Below are positions 14,653 through 17,011 of a DNA stretch of 17,011 nucleotides, piece by piece. Positions within the stretch are counted from its first letter, which is position 1. Each line of letters starts with the position of its first letter. Below the pieces are notes generated by a model, which made no database searches, was not told where the DNA came from, and worked only from the letters and a program-made list of their open reading frames with translations. This stretch comes from Bacteroidales bacterium M6 (GTDB lineage: Bacteria; Bacteroidota; Bacteroidia; Bacteroidales; Muribaculaceae): positions 528 through 17,538 of the forward strand of contig LUJQ01000076.1 of NCBI GenBank assembly GCA_001689485.1. Direction: 5' to 3'. A program made the translations under genes and the position numbers.

Positions 14653-16434
14653 TTATAAAGGTAGAGTCTTTTCACGCAGCCATTCCCCTTGTTCGGGTGT
14701 TAGCAGCGGGAGCAGGCGCCTATATACTTCGTCGTGATATCCGTTGACCCAGTCAATTTCATCCTGCGTCATGATGGCAGTTTCGAACAGTGCACGGTCA
14801 AACGGGAACAGCGTCATGGTTTCGAAGCGGAAAAAGCGCCCGAATTCAGTAGTGAATGCCGGGACTGTGAGCACGAGGTTTTCGCATCGGATGCCGTGTA
14901 TGCCTTCCCGGTAAAGGCCGGGTTCGTTGGAGGAAAGCATTCCGGGGCGCAGAGTGGCCGGCACGTCGTTCAGGCGGATGCTTTGCGGGCCTTCATGAAC
15001 GTTGAGGAAATGGCCTACGCCATGTCCTGTTCCATGGAGGTAGCTTAATCCTTCTTTCCACAGATATTGCCGTGCGAATGCGTCGAGCTGGCCTCCTCGG
15101 GTTCCCTCGGGGAATATGGCGGTTGCAAGCGCGATGTGGCCTTTCATCACAAGGGTGAAATCGTGTTTCTCCTGCTCGGTCGGTTCGCCCATGCAGATGG
15201 TGCGTGTTATGTCGGTGGTGCCTGTGAGGTATTGTGCGCCGGAGTCGATGAGGAGCAGGCCGTGTGGCTCTACCGTCGAACTTGATGCGGGCGATGCGGA
15301 GTAGTGCACGATTGCCCCGTGGGGGCCGTAGCCTGCTATCGTATCGAAACTTTCGTCGAAGTAGTCGGGCTGTTGGGAACGGAAACGCGTAAGAATGCCG
15401 GATACCGCCAGTTCTGTCAGGGGTTCGCCTTGACGCATCATTTTTTCAATCTCCATGAATGCGCCTACTAGAGCGGCTCCGTCAATCTCCATAGAGCGTC
15501 GAATACCTGCAATCTGTGTGTCGTTTTTTACGGCTTTCAGCATTGGCACGGGTGAAGCTCCCACAACGGCGCGAGAACCAAGGGTGTCGAGTACTCGCCC
15601 TGATGTGCGTGATGCCTCGATAAGGACCCTGGCATTGTCGGGAAGGGCGCGCAGGAATGCGAGGGCTTCCTCATAAGGGGCGGTGCCGACGTTGCTTTGT
15701 GAAAGATATGCGGCTGTGGCTTCATCGATTTTACCTTCTTTTATAAATAATGTGGAACCTTCGGATGAGAGGTAAAGGAATGCCGTGGCAACGGGGTTGC
15801 ATTTTACATCGCGTGAGCGTATGTTGAGAGTCCATGCTATTTCGTCGAGCGGGGAAATAAATATGGCGTTTGCGCCTTGGGATGCTGCATCGGCCAGTAT
15901 TTTTTCTATTTTGTCAGAGGCGGTTTCACCGGCGAACTTGATGTCGTGGATGAATACCGGGGTTGCTGGCAGTCCGGGACGGTCGGTCCATATGGAGTCG
16001 ATGGCGTCAAAGCCGGTGTTCAGCTTTATGCCGTGCTTTTCCAATGATGAGCGCAGGTTTGATGTCTCTATTATGGAGAATAGGGAGCCGTCGATGCCTA
16101 CGTTGTCCCCCTTTTGGAGGTTTTGAATTAGGTAGGTTGTTATAGAGGGAGTGTCGGGCAGTCCGTCTTTCATCAGCGTTATGCCTGTTCCGGCTAGCTG
16201 CTCCTCGGCTTGCAGGAAATATCGGGAATCAGTCCACAGCAATGCCTGGCTCTCTGTCACCACAAGTGTGCCGGCCGAACCGGTGAACCCGCTGAGCCAG
16301 CGGCGCACCTGCCAGTGGTCGGCTATATATTCACTTTGGTGTGGGTCGGTCTGAGGTATGAGGGCGGCGTTAAGGCCCGATTGTTTCATTTGCACACGCA
16401 GGGCAGCGAGGCGTTCCGAGATTGTTTCGTTCAT
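14653..16434 (-). CDS. pepP: aminopeptidase P (Xaa-Pro aminopeptidase), M24B family
   Basis: Cytoplasmic metallopeptidase of 593 residues that removes N-terminal residues preceding proline. Length and architecture match the long, eukaryote-like three-domain form: two creatinase-like N-terminal domains (about 1-150 and 155-300) and the pita-bread catalytic domain (about 305-530), followed by a C-terminal extension. The dinuclear metal ligands are all present: D397 (LLIDSG), D408 (TTDITR), H471 (GTGHGVG), E504 (SSNEPG) and E518 (RCENLV), with supporting H377 and H480 (NVHEGP). The start ATG gives MNETISERLAALRVQMKQSG, typical for the family. A candidate promoter lies at 16537-16570 and a strong stem-loop follows the gene. 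Confidence 0.95.
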   Translation of the reverse strand: MNETISERLAALRVQMKQSGLNAALIPQTDPHQSEYIADHWQVRRWLSGFTGSAGTLVVTESQALLWTDSRYFLQAEEQLAGTGITLMKDGLPDTPSITTYLIQNLQKGDNVGIDGSLFSIIETSNLRSSLEKHGIKLNTGFDAIDSIWTDRPGLPATPVFIHDIKFAGETASDKIEKILADAASQGANAIFISPLDEIAWTLNIRSRDVKCNPVATAFLYLSSEGSTLFIKEGKIDEATAAYLSQSNVGTAPYEEALAFLRALPDNARVLIEASRTSGRVLDTLGSRAVVGASPVPMLKAVKNDTQIAGIRRSMEIDGAALVGAFMEIEKMMRQGEPLTELAVSGILTRFRSQQPDYFDESFDTIAGYGPHGAIVHYSASPASSSTVEPHGLLLIDSGAQYLTGTTDITRTICMGEPTEQEKHDFTLVMKGHIALATAIFPEGTRGGQLDAFARQYLWKEGLSYLHGTGHGVGHFLNVHEGPQSIRLNDVPATLRPGMLSSNEPGLYREGIHGIRCENLVLTVPAFTTEFGRFFRFETMTLFPFDRALFETAIMTQDEIDWVNGYHDEVYRRLLPLLTPEQGEWLREKTLPL

Positions 16435-16536
16435 TGTCTAGGTAGGTTTGTTGTTTAAGGGGCTTGGGGTGTTATAGTGCCTTGATGAATGTATGCCATA
16501 TTATGATGTGCATATATTATGTCGAAGGCTGCCATG

Positions 16537-16570
16537 CAAAATTAACAAAAAACTCGGTTATTCGGTCAAA
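16537..16570 (-). promoter_or_regulatory. candidate promoter of pepP
   Basis: On the minus strand the -7 box TAATTTTG (16544-16537) matches TAnnTTTG exactly, and a TTTG (16570-16567) lies upstream with a 22-bp spacer, slightly longer than the 20 bp of the rpsU and tRNA promoters. It would give a leader of about 95 nt. Confidence 0.5.
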
Positions 16571-16746
16571 GGGGATTTTAAAAATACATCAGAGGTGTAG
16601 TTTCTGTATAATCATCATTGGCTCTCTCTTTTTCTAGTGATTTTGCGTGTGCGTGTTAATAGCTTGATTATTAGTGCTAAAGCGGCTTTTGTGATTGGAC
16701 TGGTGAAATTTTATGCGAAAAAAGTTCGATTTTTTTTGCCGGATTG

Positions 16747-16778
16747 TTTGCGTGATTCAGAAATGTTGCTTAACTTTG
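16747..16778 (+). promoter_or_regulatory. promoter of the tRNA-Thr/tRNA-Tyr operon
   Basis: TTTG (16747-16750) and TAACTTTG (16771-16778), separated by 20 bp, match both elements of the Bacteroidota promoter consensus. The A-tract and T-tract immediately upstream (16718-16737) could serve as an UP-type element, as expected for strong stable-RNA promoters. Transcription would start near 16785, about 75 nt before the tRNA. Confidence 0.75.
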
Positions 16779-16858
16779 CATCCGCAAATGAGACGGTAAC
16801 CTGCTTGAACGAAGCTTGAATGTAGGTGCTTCCGCTTCTCAAGAGATCTTTGAAAGTT

Positions 16859-16932
16859 GCCTCTTTAGCTCAGTTGGCCAGAGCACGTGATTTGTAATCT
16901 CGGGGTCGTTGGTTCGAATCCGACAAGAGGCT
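16859..16932 (+). tRNA. tRNA-Thr (anticodon TGT)
   Basis: A 74-nt cloverleaf: acceptor stem GCCTCTT pairs with AAGAGGC (16925-16931) and is followed by discriminator T at 16932. The D arm is GCTC...GAGC, the anticodon loop TTTGTAA gives anticodon TGT at 16893-16895, and the T arm contains GGTTCGAATCC. The anticodon stem CGTGA/TCTCG has one T-T mismatch in the middle. No CCA is encoded. It is the first gene of a tRNA cluster transcribed to the right. Confidence 0.95.
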
Positions 16933-16975
16933 CAATCTGACGCATCGGCATGTAAAGACGCAATGAAATTTAATT

Positions 16976-17011
16976 GGGCGTATTCCAGAGTGGCCAAATG
17001 GGGCAGACTGT
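16976..17011 (+). tRNA. tRNA-Tyr (partial, 5' half)
   Basis: The window ends inside this tRNA, 43 bp after tRNA-Thr. GGGCGTA forms the 5' acceptor strand, followed by TT, a D arm CCAGAGTGGCCAAATGGGG closely resembling bacterial tRNA-Tyr, then GCAGA and CTGT. The last two bases are anticodon positions 34-35 (GT), consistent with GTA for tyrosine. The long variable arm that would confirm the identity lies outside the window. Confidence 0.8.

Larger units (their letters stand above)
16435..16858. other. 424-bp divergent intergenic region, pepP/tRNA-Thr
   Basis: No convincing protein gene; a 60-codon plus-strand frame at 16637-16819 spans the tRNA promoter and looks spurious. The left part carries the pepP leader and promoter on the minus strand. 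The right part carries the tRNA promoter, preceded by an A-tract (16718-16723) and a T-tract (16730-16737), then a tRNA leader of about 75 nt. Nothing else was recognised between about 16571 and 16715. Confidence 0.6.

Noticed and set aside
16637..16819. 60-codon plus-strand frame before tRNA-Thr
   Set aside because: It spans the tRNA promoter and its A/T tracts and resembles no protein family.

Overview
The window reads as Bacteroidales chromosome, possibly Muribaculaceae (inferred; no 16S gene or lineage-restricted marker is present). Supporting signs are Bacteroidota promoters (TTTG, about 20 bp, TAnnTTTG), A-rich start regions mostly without Shine-Dalgarno sequences, a Bacteroidota-type ParC, an rpsU-Xer recombinase pair, and an M6 protease with a C-terminal domain resembling type IX secretion sorting domains. 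Most genes are moderately GC-rich; one two-gene block is clearly AT-rich.

Layout. (1) 3-1423, minus strand: ribosomal protein bS21 (rpsU) followed by a XerC/D-type recombinase, from a near-consensus promoter at 1392-1423. (2) 1518-6478, plus strand: topoisomerase IV subunit A (parC), a small exported barrel-like protein and an S41 peptidase lipoprotein, tightly spaced and probably one operon. (3) 6544-8726, plus strand: two overlapping AT-rich glycosyltransferase genes, the strongest candidate for acquired DNA. (4) 8771-11808, plus strand: a complete binding protein-permease-ATPase importer of the iron-chelate/cobalamin class, with a heptanucleotide tandem repeat between permease and ATPase. 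(5) 16434-11816, minus strand: aminopeptidase P, a gamma-carbonic-anhydrase-like hexapeptide-repeat protein and a secreted M6 metalloprotease, with strong stem-loops in both gaps. (6) 16747-17011, plus strand: a tRNA promoter, tRNA-Thr(TGT) and the 5' half of a tRNA-Tyr cut by the window end.

Most of this is housekeeping or envelope content. I found no CRISPR array, transposase, phage module, toxin-antitoxin pair or recognisable defence system, and I do not think the window holds a wholly new multi-gene system. The points most worth a second look are the heptamer repeat that runs into a Shine-Dalgarno-like sequence ahead of the importer ATPase, the foreign-looking glycosyltransferase pair, the sorting-domain-like tail on the M6 protease, the 17-bp stem-loop between pepP and the carbonic-anhydrase-like gene, and the rpsU leader, which has a hairpin but no Shine-Dalgarno sequence.
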